From NCBI GenBank assembly GCA_003013855.2, contig ML058449.1:2790001-2854000 (forward strand): DNA of 64,000 nucleotides, written 5' to 3'. Positions 36,855 to 49,178 of the stretch are shown here, piece by piece (position 1 is the first letter of the stretch; the number at the start of each line of letters is the position of its first letter). The position numbers were made by a program, and so were the translations under genes. The notes under the pieces are model-generated. The model saw nothing but the letters and a program-made list of their open reading frames with translations, searched no databases and was not told where the DNA came from. Source of the stretch: Liriodendron chinense (Eukaryota; Streptophyta; Magnoliopsida; Magnoliales; Magnoliaceae).

Positions 36855-37645
36855 GTTGGGCGCCCGGAAATCTCTTTGAATCTCAAATGGCCTTTCCTGG
36901 ACAATATTTGCCCTGGTAGGGCGCCCGGCCAAATTGTTATCCGGGCGCTCGAAATCCCCCACGAATTACATTAAAAATATGATAAACATGTCTTTCACTA
37001 GCCGGGCGCCCGGACACAATTTTAGACGGGCGACCTATATTCATACCGAATATCGTAAATTGCTGCTAGACAGGTTTTCCATATAACGGGCGCCCGGTAA
37101 GAGTATCAGTCGGGCGACCAAAATTCTATTCGAATTTAAGATGGCCCTTGCTGGACATTATTTGTCCTGGTCGGGCGCCCGGACAAAGTTTTATCCGGGC
37201 GCCCGGAATTCCCTTGGAATTTCATTAAAAATAACTGGACATGTATTGCCTGGTCGGCCGCCCGGATACAAATTTAGTCGGGCGCCCTATTTCATACCGA
37301 TTATCGTAAATTGCTGCTAGACCGGTTTTCCATATGTCGGGCGCCCGATTAGTTCATGGTAGGGCGCCCGATATTCAGTCCATCCAACAGGTTAAGTCAC
37401 TGGACCCTTTATAACTTTTTCGGGCGTCCGGAAAGATTATCAGTCGGGCGACCGAAATTCTCATCGAATTTCAGATGAACCTTGCTGGACATAATCTGTA
37501 ATGGTCGGGCGCCCGGACCAAGTTTCAACCGGGCGCCCGGAAACCCTCTGGAATTTCACTAAATTATACTGGACCTGTATCTCACTAGCCGGGCGCCCGG
37601 AAACAGTTTTAGTCGGGCGCCCGATATTCATACTGAATATCATAC
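36855..37645 (+). repeat. Array of GGGCGCCCGG palindromes in about 2.6 higher-order units
   Basis: More than 15 copies of GGGCGCCC or one-base variants lie at 30-70 bp spacing. Higher-order units start with CTGGACATTATTTGTCCTGG-type sequence at about 36897, 37152 and 37487. Between palindromes the DNA is AT-rich, so short GC-rich dyads alternate with A/T spacers. Not coding. Confidence 0.88.
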
Positions 37646-37649
37646 TGAA

Positions 37650-38757
37650 TATCAGAATCCATGAACCATATCACATTGTCCAGCGTAACCTCATCACACT
37701 ATAACAAAAGTATATCACATCCCTGATGCAACCTCATCACATCATCCATCAACCGTGTCACATTCTCAACTGCAACTTCACCACACTGTCGCACATCCAG
37801 AAAACTTCCTTAAGTGCAACGTCATCACACTGGAATGTAACAATATCACATCCTTCAGTGCAACCTCGTCACAGAATCCATGAACCATATCACATTGTCC
37901 AGCGTAACCTCATCACACTATAACGAAAGTATATCACATCCCTAATGCAACCTCATCACATCATCCATCAACCGTGTCACATTATCAACTGCAACTTCAC
38001 CATACTGTCGCACATCCAGAAAACTTCCTTACAGAAAACCTCATCACACTGCAATGTAACAAAATTACCAAACTGCAGTGCAACAACATCACAGAATCCA
38101 TCATCCATATCACATTATAAACGACAACCATATCACATCCTTCAGTGCAACCTCGTCACATAATCCATCAACCATATCACATCCTTCAGTGCAACCTCGT
38201 CACAGAATTCATCAACCATATCACATCCTTCAGTGCAACCTCATCACATCATCCATCAATAGTGTCACATTCTCAACTGCAACCACACCACACTGTCGCA
38301 CAACCACAAAACTTCGATAAGTGCAACCTCATCACAGAATCCATCAACCATATCACATTTCTCAACTGCAACCATATCACATTGTCAACTACAACCACAT
38401 CACACCGTCACACAACGATATCACATCCTGAAGTGCAACCTCATTACACTGCAAAGTAATGATATCACATCCTGAAGTGCAACCTCATCACACTGCAAAG
38501 TAACGATATCACATCCTAAAGTGCACACACTGCAATGTAACAATATTACAACCTTAAGTGTAACCTCATCACACTGTAACTTAACTATATCAAGTGGAAG
38601 CTCATCACAGAATTCATCAACCATATCAAATTCTCAACTGCAACCACATCACACCGTCACACAACCATATCACATTCTCAACTACAACCACATCACACTC
38701 TCACACAACCATATCACATCCTCAAGAGACATAAGAGAAACCATATCACAATAAAAA
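37650..38757 (+). repeat. 44-bp tandem repeat array, arm 1
   Basis: About 25 imperfect 44-bp units with core AACCATATCACATCC, then GTGCAACCTCATCACA. The reverse-complement array lies at 39570-40170. Confidence 0.88.
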
Positions 38758-38795
38758 TATATAATATTTACAGCACTAAGTTGAAAATGGTCCAA

Positions 38796-39188
38796 TTACA
38801 TAAAAATAATAAAAATCTTCCATGTGGTCCACTCGTAGCTTGGCCACACGGTCGAACAAAACATAGACGACCAAACTAGGTTGCCCTTATATTGAGCCAC
38901 TTCATCATGCATGCATTTGGCTACGAACATGGATGGCATTGTTGGGCCGATTGTCTTTGCGCTCCATATCTCCGCAATCCACTTCACCACCTAGTGAGGA
39001 ATTAAAACATGAAAAGGGTCAATTAAATTTATAAATGTAAGTACCAAATCTAAATATAGATAGGAACATTCATGAGGTTGAAATAACATTGGATGGATTG
39101 CCACCACCAATTTAACTCGTAAGAGGCACGTGTCATAAGAATGGATAAAATTTACATCATCGACTACAAAAATATGACGCCTCGCCAT
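38796..39188 (-). CDS. Small unidentified reading frame inside the MULE, possibly two exons
   Basis: Minus-strand ATG at 39188 opens MARRHIFVVDDVNFIHSYDT and runs to YLYLDL at 39045. A GT...AG pair (38991-39044) would join it in frame to VVKWIAEIWSAKTIGPTMPS, ending at 38796, for a product of about 112 residues rich in Trp, Met and Cys. No family is recognised. The putative intron is only 54 nt, short for a plant. It is convergent with the transposase and lies between the two oppositely oriented 44-bp arrays. It could be a captured host fragment, a second element gene or chance. Confidence 0.3.
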
Positions 39189-39469
39189 GGATGGACCAAT
39201 GGACCCAATGCTGGAAAAAAAAAAGAGAAGAAAGAACTTCCCAACAGGATAACAATGTGAGAGAGAGATTTTTGTGCCGAAATGAATGGAGAGGAATTAC
39301 CTATTATGGGAGAGAGGAGTTCTTCCACCTTCCTCTCACATTGAAATCACAACAAGCAGGGATTCTCTGTTTGACAGCCAACAGAGGATCCGGACTCAGC
39401 TCAATGATTCAGAAAGGTTAGAAAAAATCACATTTGGGGATGGGGAGCAGATTAGGTGAGACACCGGCC

Positions 39470-39560
39470 TACCAAATACGGTTCGGCCCTTACCGTGGGC
39501 CCACCATGACATATGTATTCTTCATCCACGCGGTCCATCCATTTTTTTCAGATGATTTTA
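39470..39560. mobile_element. Single arm of a GGGCCCACCATGA hairpin repeat
   Basis: GTGGGCCCACCATGACATAT then CATCCACGCGGTCCATCCATT matches the left arm of the hairpin family, followed directly by the second 44-bp array. No right arm is visible. Confidence 0.6.
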
Positions 39561-39569
39561 GGAAACATC

Positions 39570-40170
39570 TGTGATGGACTCTGTGATGAGGTTGCATGTG
39601 AGAATGTGATATGGTTGATGGACTCTGTGATGAGGTTGCATTTGAGGATGTGATATGGTTCTGTTATAGTGTGATGAGTTTGCACTTGAGGATGTGATAT
39701 GGTTGCGTGACATTATGATGTCTTTGTACTTGAGAATGTGATATAGTTCTGTTATAGTGTGATGAGGTTGCACTTCAGTATGTGATTTGCTTGTGTGACA
39801 TTCTGATGTGTTTGTACTTGAGAATGTGATAAGGTTGTTAGATGGTGTGTTGATAATGTTGCACTAGAGGATGTGATATGGTTATAAAATGATGTGAGTG
39901 ATGGAGTTACACTTGGGGGTGTGATGAGGATGGTGGAGTGTGTGGTAGGGTTACCTTTCATGATTGTGATGTGGTTTGTTGAGAGTATAATTGGGTTACA
40001 CATTAGGATGTATTGGAGTTTCAAGACAAGGTGGTGGGGTTATACTTGATGGTGTACATGTGTTGGGGTTCATTTTTATAATGTGATGTAGATGGTGGAG
40101 AGTGTATTGGTTTACACTTAAAGATATGATGTGCACTTTAAGAAGTGTGATGAATATGAAGGCGTGTGTG
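39570..40170 (-). repeat. 44-bp tandem repeat array, arm 2 (inverted)
   Basis: The core GTGATGAGGTTGCA...GATGTGATATGGTT is the complement of the core at 37650-38757. It begins well conserved (39570-39780) and decays toward 40170. Confidence 0.85.
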
Positions 40171-41340
40171 ATTTGGTTAAAATTAAGAAATGGTGAGCAA
40201 TGGAAGAAGAGAGATTGGTGAGAGGATCCGAACTTGAAGAAGAAGCGGCCATTTCTTTCTCTCTTGCTTTTTTCCCATTTCTTTTTTCTTTTTTTCCTCT
40301 TTTTTTTTTTTTTTTTCTAATAGCTGGCATGTGAGGTCTTTTTCCTTCCTCTTTTTTCCCATTTCTGTTTTCTTTTTATTTGGAATGTAATATTTAAGGC
40401 ACTTGCTGACGTGGACCAATAAAATCACTGCAAGCAGGGATTCTTTGTTTGGCAGCCAACAGAGGATCCGGACTCTTTTCCAAAACCCTCACACAAGCTT
40501 TAGAGAAGCCCATTTTTTTTAAAGGCTTTAAAGAAGGCCATATTCTAGGCTTCTTTTTCTTCTTCTTCCTTTTTTTTTTTAGCAATTTGAGCTTGGATAT
40601 TTTCGTGTTTAAAAGCACATTTGCCTTCATCCACCACAAGCAAGCTACCTTTCATCATATCTTTTTTTTTTTTTTTTTTTCTGAAGAAGAAAATCAAGAA
40701 GTTGAGAAGATGAGTAGTGCATTTGGGTTTCCTACCTAAACAAATGATGCAACTGGGGTCATGGTCTAGTAGTTAAGAGTTCTTGAAATAAAGGACAAAG
40801 AAAATGAAGAACAGAAGCCTATACAGTACATCAACAAGGATAAAGATGAGGAATATGATAGAAGCCTATACAGTACATCAAAAACATGTTGTTTAATGTG
40901 GCTCATTAAACCTATTTCCCAATAAATGCAAATGGGGTAGCTTCCATTTAAGACGACTTTTTATCATTTTTCCTTTTCGTAAGTGACAAAAAATTACGAA
41001 AAAAGATCCATCAAGGCAACAGAAGCAAGTTCCCATATAAAGAGAAGGTCAAGTGACTACCTCTTGCTTCAGGGAATCAGCAATACAGTTTAATTCTCAA
41101 GGAATCAGCTCAAATACAACTCCCAATGAGCAAGTGACTCCAATTCATTTAAGATGAAGCCAACTTCTAGGCTGGCGCATATCTTATGGAGGCCGCAACT
41201 CATTTCTTAAATCCCCTCCCACAATCAAAGACCCACCGCAATCATGGATAGCAAAAATCTTCATCTCAATTCATCTCGATTCCAAGTTCCCACCCCTGCC
41301 CAGCCATAAAAATAAACCTTGCTACTTCCAGATTCTAGAA
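40171..41340. other. MULE interior, low-complexity and unrecognised
   Basis: T-rich stretches at 40260-40380 and 40656-40680. CAGCCAACAGAGGATCCGGA occurs at 40455, and also at 39377 outside this stretch. AGAAGCCTATACAGTACATC occurs at 40814 and 40860. No gene. Confidence 0.45.
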
Positions 41341-41511
41341 GCTCCCCAATCAACTAAATCATTCATCTAAAATGGCACATGGACATGGGCATTTTCCAAC
41401 TCCCCAATCAACTAAATCATTCATCTAAAATGGCACATGGACAGGGGCATTTTGCAGCTCCCCAATCAACTAAATCATTCATCTAAAATGGCACATGGAC
41501 AGAGGCTCTCA
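41341..41511 (+). repeat. Tandem repeat, 58-bp unit, three copies
   Basis: CTCCCCAATCAACTAAATCA starts at 41342, 41400 and 41458. Each unit contains AAAATGGCACATGGACA. Confidence 0.93.
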
Positions 41512-41514
41512 GAG

Positions 41515-41516
<2 letters not shown>

Positions 41517-41549
<33 letters not shown>

Positions 41550-42135
41550 AACCAAACAAATCAGTACGTAACCAAAATTGTTGAATTTTTTTTCCATAGT
41601 CGACTTAATAGAGGCATAATTTTTGTGTAAAAAGGAGATTTTTATATGTTGTCATATGAAAGAAAATTAGTAAATGGTTTAGGTTATGAGATTGTTTATT
41701 AGTACTCATTATAGAATTTTTTTTTTGTGAAATTATTACAGTAAGAGAGAAACTTCAATGAAAAAAGAAAACTTCAACGAGAAAATCCCTAATTAGGGAA
41801 TGAAATTTCAAGACCCCTAATTAAATGAAATTTAATTAAGGATTGAAAATGAAAATCCCCCTAATTACATGAAAATATCTAAATATGACACTATGAAATT
41901 ATTCCGAAGAGAAAAACTTCAAAGGAAAAAAACTTCAGATAACATAAAATCTAAAAAATTATTCCTGAAGTAGATATACTATTGCAAGAGAAGAAATCCC
42001 TAATTAGGGAATTGAATTTGAAAACTCCTGATTAGGGATTTTGAAATTCAAACCCTAAAATATCTAATAAAATGAAATCCCCCAAATAAAGCTACCATTG
42101 CAAAACCATGATTAAGGTTTTAACATTCAATATTG

Positions 42136-42220
<85 letters not shown>

Positions 42221-42560
42221 GCTGTTGGGATGCGTGGCTGTGTGGGCTGTGGCTGCGTGGGCTGTTGGAGAGATGATATGGAAAGGGAGAGGGAGGGATA
42301 GAGCAGAAAAGAAATCTGTTGGAGAGATGATATGGAAAGGGAGAGGGAGGGAGAGAACGGAAAAAGAGAGTTTCTTTTTCTTTTTCTTTTTCTTTTTTCA
42401 AAAACTAAAAAATCAAGACAGGAGAGAGAAATGCCCAAGCTAACGCCGTTAGTTACTAACTATACACGTGTTCTCCACACGCCGGTCCCTCCAACCATAT
42501 GCTGACAGGTGGGGGTAACATCTTAGTGGGTGTTACCCGGGTAACACCTAATCCGCGTCC
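41517..42560 (-). repeat. Right terminal inverted repeat of the MULE
   Basis: Begins with a poly(A) run (41517-41548) matching the poly(T) of the left arm and ends CACCTAATCCGCGTCC at the target duplication. Confidence 0.93.
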
Positions 42561-42870
42561 CAAAAAAACATGGACGAAGGGAAAACATAATATCTGCTTG
42601 ATTGAAAACTTTTGTGGCCCCCAAGAAGATTTTAGTGGTAAGCGTTCAATCCTCACTGTTTTCTGTAGTGAGGTCCACTTGTGCTTTAGATCTGCCTCAT
42701 TCTTTGGATTAACCTCTAAAATGATCTCTCCAAATGGAAGAACGGTGTTGATAGAACACATACGTCATGGCGGGGCCCACAGAACTTGGTGACGTCAGCG
42801 TCCGATGACATCATTCTCCTTTTCTGAAATTTTGTGCAGAGGGCTTCGGAATTAATTCTATTCGTAAAAG
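42561..42870. repeat. Right remainder of duplicated block A and of the split hairpin
   Basis: Matches 60343-60635 closely, sharing CCTCACTGTTTTCTGTAGTG, CTCCAAATGGAAGAACGGTG, TTGGTGACGTCAGCGTC and GGAATTAATTCTATT. Confidence 0.85.
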
Positions 42871-43904
42871 TCGGCGTACCATAACCTTTTTATTTTTTAT
42901 TTTTTATTTATCTTAATCGTGGAAATTTCTTTTAAGCATGGGGGAGAGTATCCACCCCTTGGAGCCATCATGAGGCACGTATAAATTTTACTTTGACAAT
43001 TAGATCTATAATCTCACCTTAGGCCTATGGCCAAAAAATCTGGTTATCTGGCTACGTCCTTACATCTGTAAATGTTTTACAAGGAACACTCGTATTATTA
43101 GATGCTACACAAATTTAGGGTTGTGGCTAAAAAATTAGAACAATCCATAATTCAAGTGGGCAACACCTTATATAATATTTTCAATCTTGTGGTCCACTTG
43201 AACTAGGGGATGATTTTTTAGCCCTAAAATTAAAATTGAGTCATGCAATTAAAATACATTCTATGATACCATTGGAGGAATATTTTAGTACATATCTAAA
43301 GTCAGAGAACCTAATTGAAATATCATATAGTCTGACGTACTTCCGGATAAAAAAAAAACCTTCATCCTTGTTAAGTATGAAATGAGGTAGGGGCGTGATG
43401 TTTAGCTGCTGGAAAATGAGTTTTTTGCAAGGGTTTGTTGAAGTGGGCAAACTTCTTGATTTAGACGAAAGACTTTTCGGTCCCTTTTGAGTGTAGAATA
43501 TCCTTACAAGGTTTTATTACAATACATCGTGGCTTCCTATTGGAGGATACACTCAATCTGGAGCCGTTGGATCTTGGGTCATGTTTCTATAATCTAGACT
43601 GTTTATATGATCGTTTACCCTTAGAAAATATCTATAGATAATTATACTCTTTTCATTTGAATATGGACTGCTCCTTGACCTTTGTTTTGTGGGCCATTTA
43701 TCAAAACTTTATACCCACCATCAGCGCTGCGTATCTTCGTGTGAACGGTTCGGATCATCGAACATGTTTGCTGATCCAATGGCTGAAGTCCCAATATATC
43801 TTAGAACAGTAAGTGGGGACATATTGTAGCAAAGCTGACATATCATCCTTATCCCACTTGTCCAAAGAAATGCACGTGAGAAATGAGTTGCTGTGGTGTG
43901 TGTG
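42871..43904. other. Intergenic, unrecognised
   Basis: No gene or clear repeat. Short open frames have no recognisable similarity. Confidence 0.45.
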
Positions 43905-44394
43905 GGAGCGGATTCGGTGTTGCCCTTACCGTGGGCCCACCTTTAAGGATGTATTCTATATCCATCCATCATTTCGCCATATCATTCTAGGGCATGAGCC
44001 CAAAATGAAGAAGATCCAATTCTCAGGTGGACCATGCCACAGGAAACAGTGGTGATTGACCACTAATGGGCTATAAAAGTTTTGGATCAAGCTAATCTTT
44101 TTTTTTTGTCACTTCATCGGACCTTATCAACAGGTTGGATGGCAATTAAACATTACGAAAAACCTTACAGTGGGCCATAGGAAGCTTTTAATGGTAGGGG
44201 GTTCAATCACCACTGTTTCCTGTAGTATGGTCCACCTGAGATTTGGATCTTCTTCACTTTTTGGGCTCATGCCCTAAAATGATATGGAAAAACAGTTGGA
44301 CGGTGTGGATATAGAATAAATACATCAAGGTGGGCCCCATAGTGAGGGACACACTGTCTTGGGTGAGATTGGGACCACACCTAATCCGCTCCGG
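43905..44394. mobile_element. Hairpin repeat with long arms
   Basis: GGAGCGGATT at the left and AATCCGCTCC at the right bound an inverted repeat of about 160 bp per arm, including TATTCTATATCCA, CATATCATTCTAGGGCATGA and CAGGAAACAGTGGTGATTGA. A fragment of a related right arm follows at 44470-44546. Confidence 0.82.
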
Positions 44395-44546
44395 TGTGTA
44401 TAGGGAGATGATACGGTAGACCCGGAAGAATCGTAATATGGTACGAGCCATCTCTCCACAGGCCACCTGGTATAGATGGACCATGTAGATATAAAATAAA
44501 TACATCAAGGTGGGCCCCACAGTAAGGGCATGTACCTAATCCCCTC

Positions 44547-44955
44547 GCAGGGGGGATTTTTAGTGTAATAGCCCCAGGGCTGTCCAATCCAACAAAAAGT
44601 TCAATTTTTAGTGAGGCTTATCTTTTTTAGCCCCCATATGAGAAATTGCAAAATTTTCAGTTGAAAATGCCCTCTGACTAGTGTTGCACACAAGTCGAGC
44701 TAGCTCGAAAAGCTCGGCTCGGCTTGGCTTGTAGGCCGGTTTGATCAAACACAAGCTTGATTTTGAAAGCTCGTTCGTTTTGGCTTCCTCCCCGCACCGA
44801 GTGAGCTCGGCTTAGCTTGGCTCAAACTCAAGCATGAGTGAGCTCTCAACTTGGCTTGGCTCAAACTCAAGCACGAGTGAGCTCGGCTTGACTTAGCTCA
44901 AAGCTCAAAGTTGGAGAAAAGCTTGGCTCGCTTGAGCTCGATATACCTAACCCCG
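44547..44955. other. Intergenic with GCTCGGCTTGG-type repeats
   Basis: Words such as GCTCGGCTTGGCT and CTCAAACTCAAGCA(C/T)GAGTGA recur between 44690 and 44940. Likely a decayed MITE or retrotransposon scrap; no coding. Confidence 0.45.
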
Positions 44956-45420
44956 TGAAACTTAAACTTAATGCGGAATAATCGGATCGTCTATGCATCA
45001 ACAATGGAGATTCCATACTGTAATCTTAAAGCCATACCTGATTGGGAAGACATTCCCGACGCCGTCGTGTTGCCGAGATGAACTCTTGGTCTTCCGCACC
45101 TTACACCTTTAGGAGAACCACTCAATGGGACTAGGGTTTTCTCTTGTGTGTTGGTAAGGGGACCAAGACATATATTTATAGGAAAGAGAGCCAGAGAAGC
45201 TTACCCATCACTCTTCTCTCCTCTAAGGTTTCCACACCGTAGGTTTCCATATCTGGCTTAATAACCACGTATAGGGAACATGGTTCAAGCATCCTGCCCC
45301 CCAGACCTATTTGTAATGATGACAATTATAGTGGGGCCCACTGAATTGCTCAATCTGAATAATCCAATGGTCATGATCTAAACCGATGATCATGTGTGGC
45401 CCACCGAATGGAGTCTTACA
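44956..45420 (-). repeat. 3' LTR of the second Copia element (465 bp)
   Basis: Direct repeat of 52066-52680 and of 59428-59893. Shared words include AATGCGGAATAATCGGATCG and AGTCTTACA/AGTCTCACA at the end. Confidence 0.9.
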
Positions 45421-45929
45421 TTCTCCCACTTGGGCTACAATGATCTCTGAAAGAAAACAAAATATTTTATTTTATTTTGTGAAAAATAATTTTATAAAAC
45501 GCATTTGTTTCAAAAGTTTCTAATGGGCGCCCTACTGATTTCAAAACAATACCGTTGGATAATTATGAGCAACGCTTGTCAGATCCGGTCCATCAAGACC
45601 ACTGATATTGAATCATGGTAGTCAACACAACATTTAATATTTTTGAAGTATGACGAATCTCGATAAAAAATACCAATAGCCTTAACGACATGGATCAATG
45701 ATATGGGGTGTGGTATGAAGATTACACGTCTAATGTGATCATAAGTGCTTGTCTTCAAGTGATCCTTCTGAACGTGTCTCCAAGACACAAACCAAAGTCT
45801 TACTTACTCAAAACTAAATGTGCACACTGAACGAGAAACAAGATATAAACTGAAAAACAGAATCATCAATGCATAAAAGATATCTCTAAAAATGTCTGGA
45901 CATAATCGGATCATATATGAAAACTCCCA

Positions 45930-46613
45930 CTACTGAAATATATCCTTGTGATCAACAACTCCCATAGACATCACATGCACCTTAAAGAGCGTAATAGGAA
46001 GGGCTTTAGTGAGAGGATCCGCTATCATCTGCTTTGTGCCGATGAGTTCCACAGACACTTGAAGATTCTGAACTCTCTCCTTCACAACAAGGTATTTAAT
46101 GTCAATGTGCTTTGACCTCGATGAATGATTGTTGTTGTTGGAGAAGTTAACTGTAGCTGAACTATCACAATAGATCTTCAATGATTTCGGGATCATCTGC
46201 ACAACCCGTAAACCAGAGAAAAAGCTCTGAAGCCAGACCACCTGATTCGTGGCTTCATGACAAGCTACATACTCTGCTTCCATGGTAGATGGTGTCGTAA
46301 TCGACTGTTTCACGCTCTTCCAAGATACGGCTCCACCAACCATCATGAATACATAGCCCGAGGTGGACTTCTTGCTGTCGAGACAACCAGCAAAATCTGC
46401 ATCTATATATCTTACCAATTCCAAATGGTCAGATCTCCTGTATGTGAGTTCAAAGTCCTTTGTCCTTTGCAGGTAGCGCAACACTTTCTTTACATGTATC
46501 CAATGATTCATTCCTGAATTGCTAAGGTACCTGCCCAACATTCCAACCACAAAAGCAATATCTTGACGTATACAGACCTGAGCATACATGATGCTCCCTA
46601 CTGCTGACTGCAT
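45930..46613 (-). pseudogene. Copia RNase H
   Basis: Intact frame of 227 residues: VGSIMYAQVCIRQDIAFVVG, YIDADFAGCLDSKKSTSGYV, TPSTMEAEYVACHEATNQV and HIDIKYLVVKERV. Complete Copia RNase H with the D-E-D acidic residues visible (DADFAG, EAEY, CDSSA). It is one frame away from the RT segment, so not expressed in one polyprotein. Confidence 0.9.
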
Positions 46614-47442
46614 ACGGAATACCTTTCATCTTGTCCTTTTCTAGGTCATTCTTAGGACACTGAAATTGACCAAACTTCTCACCTTTTACAATAGGTGCTT
46701 GGCTAGGAGCACAACCTTGCATGCCAAACCTTTCGAGAACCATGTCAATATAGGCCCTCTGCGACAGGCCAAGTAATCCACGTGATCTGTCTCCGCTAAT
46801 CTGAATGCCGATGACAAAGGAAGCATCACCAAGATCTTTCATCTCAAACCTTTGAGACAGAAATTTCTTAGTCTTACGCAACAAACCAATATCACTACTA
46901 GCCAATAAAATGTCGTCAACATACAAGACCAAAATGATAAACTTACTCCCACTGATTTTCACGTATATGCACCCATCCGCAGTGTTTTCAATGAAACCAT
47001 ATGAGGAAACGACTTCATGGACCTTTAGGTACCACTGTCGTGATACCTGTTTCAATCCATAAATGGACTTCTTAAGTTTGCAAACCAGATGTTCTGAGCC
47101 TTTGGTTTTAAAACCTTCTGGCTGCAACATATATACGTTCTCTACTAGATCTTCATTGATAAACGCAGTTTTCACGTCCATTTGATGTAGCTCCAGATCC
47201 ATATGAGCCACAAGAGCCATAATGATCCTAAATGAGTCTTTCTTGGATACAGGTGAGAAAGTCTCCTTAAAGTCAATGCCCTCACGCTGAGTGAAACCCT
47301 TTACAATTAGCCTGGCATTATACTTTTTGATATTGCCCTTAGAGTCCCGTTTGGTTTTAAATACCCATTTGCAACCAATCAGCCTAATCCTTTCAGGCAA
47401 TTCAACAAGGTCCCAAACTTTGTTGTCCTTCATGGATTTCAA
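46522..47442 (-). pseudogene. Copia reverse transcriptase
   Basis: Frame holds CKWVFKTKRDSKGNIKKYNA, ARLIVKGFTQREGIDF, MDVKTAFINEDL, SIYGLKQVSRQWYLK and the catalytic YVDDILLA. The frame changes around 46612 just before VGSIMYAQV, consistent with a one-base indel between RT and RNase H. Confidence 0.92.
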
Positions 47443-47461
47443 TTCCTTTCACGGCATCGAA

Positions 47462-47716
47462 CTAATGAGAAGAAATTTCACTTTGTTTGACCTGTGAAAG
47501 GGATACAGGATCCTTTTCAACCCCAATGTCAAACTCATGCTCCTGCAAATAGATGATGTAATCGTCTGGTATTGCAGATCTTCTTTCTCTATGTGATCGT
47601 CTTAATAGTTCATTATTCTGAATTGGGTTTTCCATCTCCTCATTAATGGGTTGTATTTGAGGTTGTACATGGTCGTCCATAAGGATCTCAGGGTCCAGTG
47701 CTAGACGGACAACCAT
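47462..47716 (-). pseudogene. Copia integrase-RT linker
   Basis: Reads NNELLRRSHRERRSAIPDDY, the typical R-x-S-x-R-x-R-x-x-P-D-x-Y linker between integrase and RT. In a different frame from its neighbours. Confidence 0.8.
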
Positions 47717-47722
47717 GCTACT

Positions 47723-48202
47723 CTAAATGATTGTGGTGGGAATCACAATCCGCTCTTCCTCAAATACAATATCTCTTAAATTTGTGCTCCAACTATCTTC
47801 AGTATTCTCAATAAACCTAGCATTCACAGTCTCAATGACTCTCATAAAATACGATGAACAATAAAATCTAAATCCTTTTGATCTTTTTGGGTATCCAATA
47901 AGGAAGTAACTAACAGTTCTAGGGTCAAGTTTTCTTTCATGCGGGTTATATGGTTTGGCTTCTGCAGGATAACCCCATACATGAAAATATCGTAGACTAG
48001 GCTTTCGCCCTGTCCACAATTCATATGGAGTTTTCATTACAGCCTTACTTGGGACCCTATTAAGGATATGCACAGCCATTTTCAACACATCACCCCACAA
48101 AGATTCTGGCAACATAGAATTACTAATCATAGATCGCACCATGTCCTTTAAGGTGCGATTACGCCTTTCTGCTACACTATTCTGCTCAGGAGTGCCAGGC
48201 AT
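47723..48202 (-). pseudogene. Copia integrase C-terminal half
   Basis: TPEQNSVAERRNRTLKDMVR carries the catalytic Glu. LWTGRKPSLRYFHVWGYPAE and LDPRTVSYFLIGYPKRSKGF follow. Separated from the upstream half by a single TAG at 48206-48208, where relatives have a Gln codon. Confidence 0.9.
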
Positions 48203-48208
48203 GGTGTA

Positions 48209-48880
48209 CTAGGCGACGATGCCACAATATTGTAGGTATCTAGCAAATGGACCTGGATTACGTCCAGATTCGTCATACCTTCCGTAGTACTCACCACCAC
48301 GGTCGGATCTAACGACTTTGATCTTCATGTCGAGTTGATTCTCGACTTCAGCCTTATAGATCTTAAATGTATTCAGGGCGTCTGATTTTTCGTTAATAAG
48401 GTATAAGTACTCATAACGAGAGTAGTCATCTATAAAAGTGATAAAATACTTCTGCCCATTCCAGGATGCTGTAGGGAACGGTCCGCAGATGTCTGTATGA
48501 ATCACTTCTAAGAGTCCTACGCTCCTAGTGATACCATTTTTCCTTATTGTAGTCTGTTTACCTTTAATGCAATCAATACAAACCCCAAAGTCTGAGAAGT
48601 CCAGGGAGTGAAGAATTCCTTCACGCACAAGCGTTTCCAATCTTTCACGAGAGATGTGGCCTAATCGCCTGTGCCATAGCATGGAGGAATTCTCACAATC
48701 TAAACTTCGTTTGACGCCTTTAGTGTTTTCATGTGAGGAGTTAATGCTGTATACATGTGAAACATCCAAATCTAGCTGATAAAGGTTATTAACTAAAGTG
48801 CCAGAACCAATCACAACCGAATCATAGCAAATACTTAATTTTTCATTTGCAAATTTAATCTGATAACCAAATTTGTCCAA
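48209..48880 (-). pseudogene. Copia pre-integrase finger and integrase N-terminal half
   Basis: LWHRRLGHISRERLETLV...CIDCIKGK is the HHCC finger. TDICGPFPTASWNGQKYFIT, FIDDYSRYEYLYLI and VRSDRGGEY supply the first two catalytic Asp residues. Confidence 0.92.
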
Positions 48881-49121
48881 ACGAGGAAACCAAATTGCGC
48901 CTTATAGAAGGCACACAAACAGTATCTACCAGATTAAGAAAGTGTCCTGACGATAACCTAAGCCTACAGACTCCAATAGCTTGCACGTTTACTCTAATGC
49001 CGTTCCACATATAGACTGATCTCTCTGCATCAGTTGGCGTCCGGCTTTGGAGCATATCCTGCATGAAATTACAAATGTGAATAGTTGCACCAGAATCTAT
49101 CCACCAGGAGTCTGTGGACAT
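48855..49121 (-). pseudogene. Copia protease
   Basis: WWIDSGATIHICNF has the active-site D-S-G-A, followed by VPSIRRNLVSSFGQIWLSD. Frame shifts to the next domain in the 48855-48880 overlap. Confidence 0.88.
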
Positions 49122-49178
49122 ATCAGCTAAATTTAATTCAAAACAGACTAAAATATGATTTTTACCCTTAGAAACGAG

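Noticed and set aside
37650..38757. Regular 44-bp repeats reminiscent of a CRISPR array
   Set aside because: Units are degenerate throughout with no invariant repeat and unique spacer alternation, no cas genes, and the context is a plant transposon. It is a tandem repeat array.
40755..40790. tRNA-like GGTCTAGTAGTTAAGAG stretch
   Set aside because: No matching TpsiC arm or acceptor stem. At most a SINE fragment.
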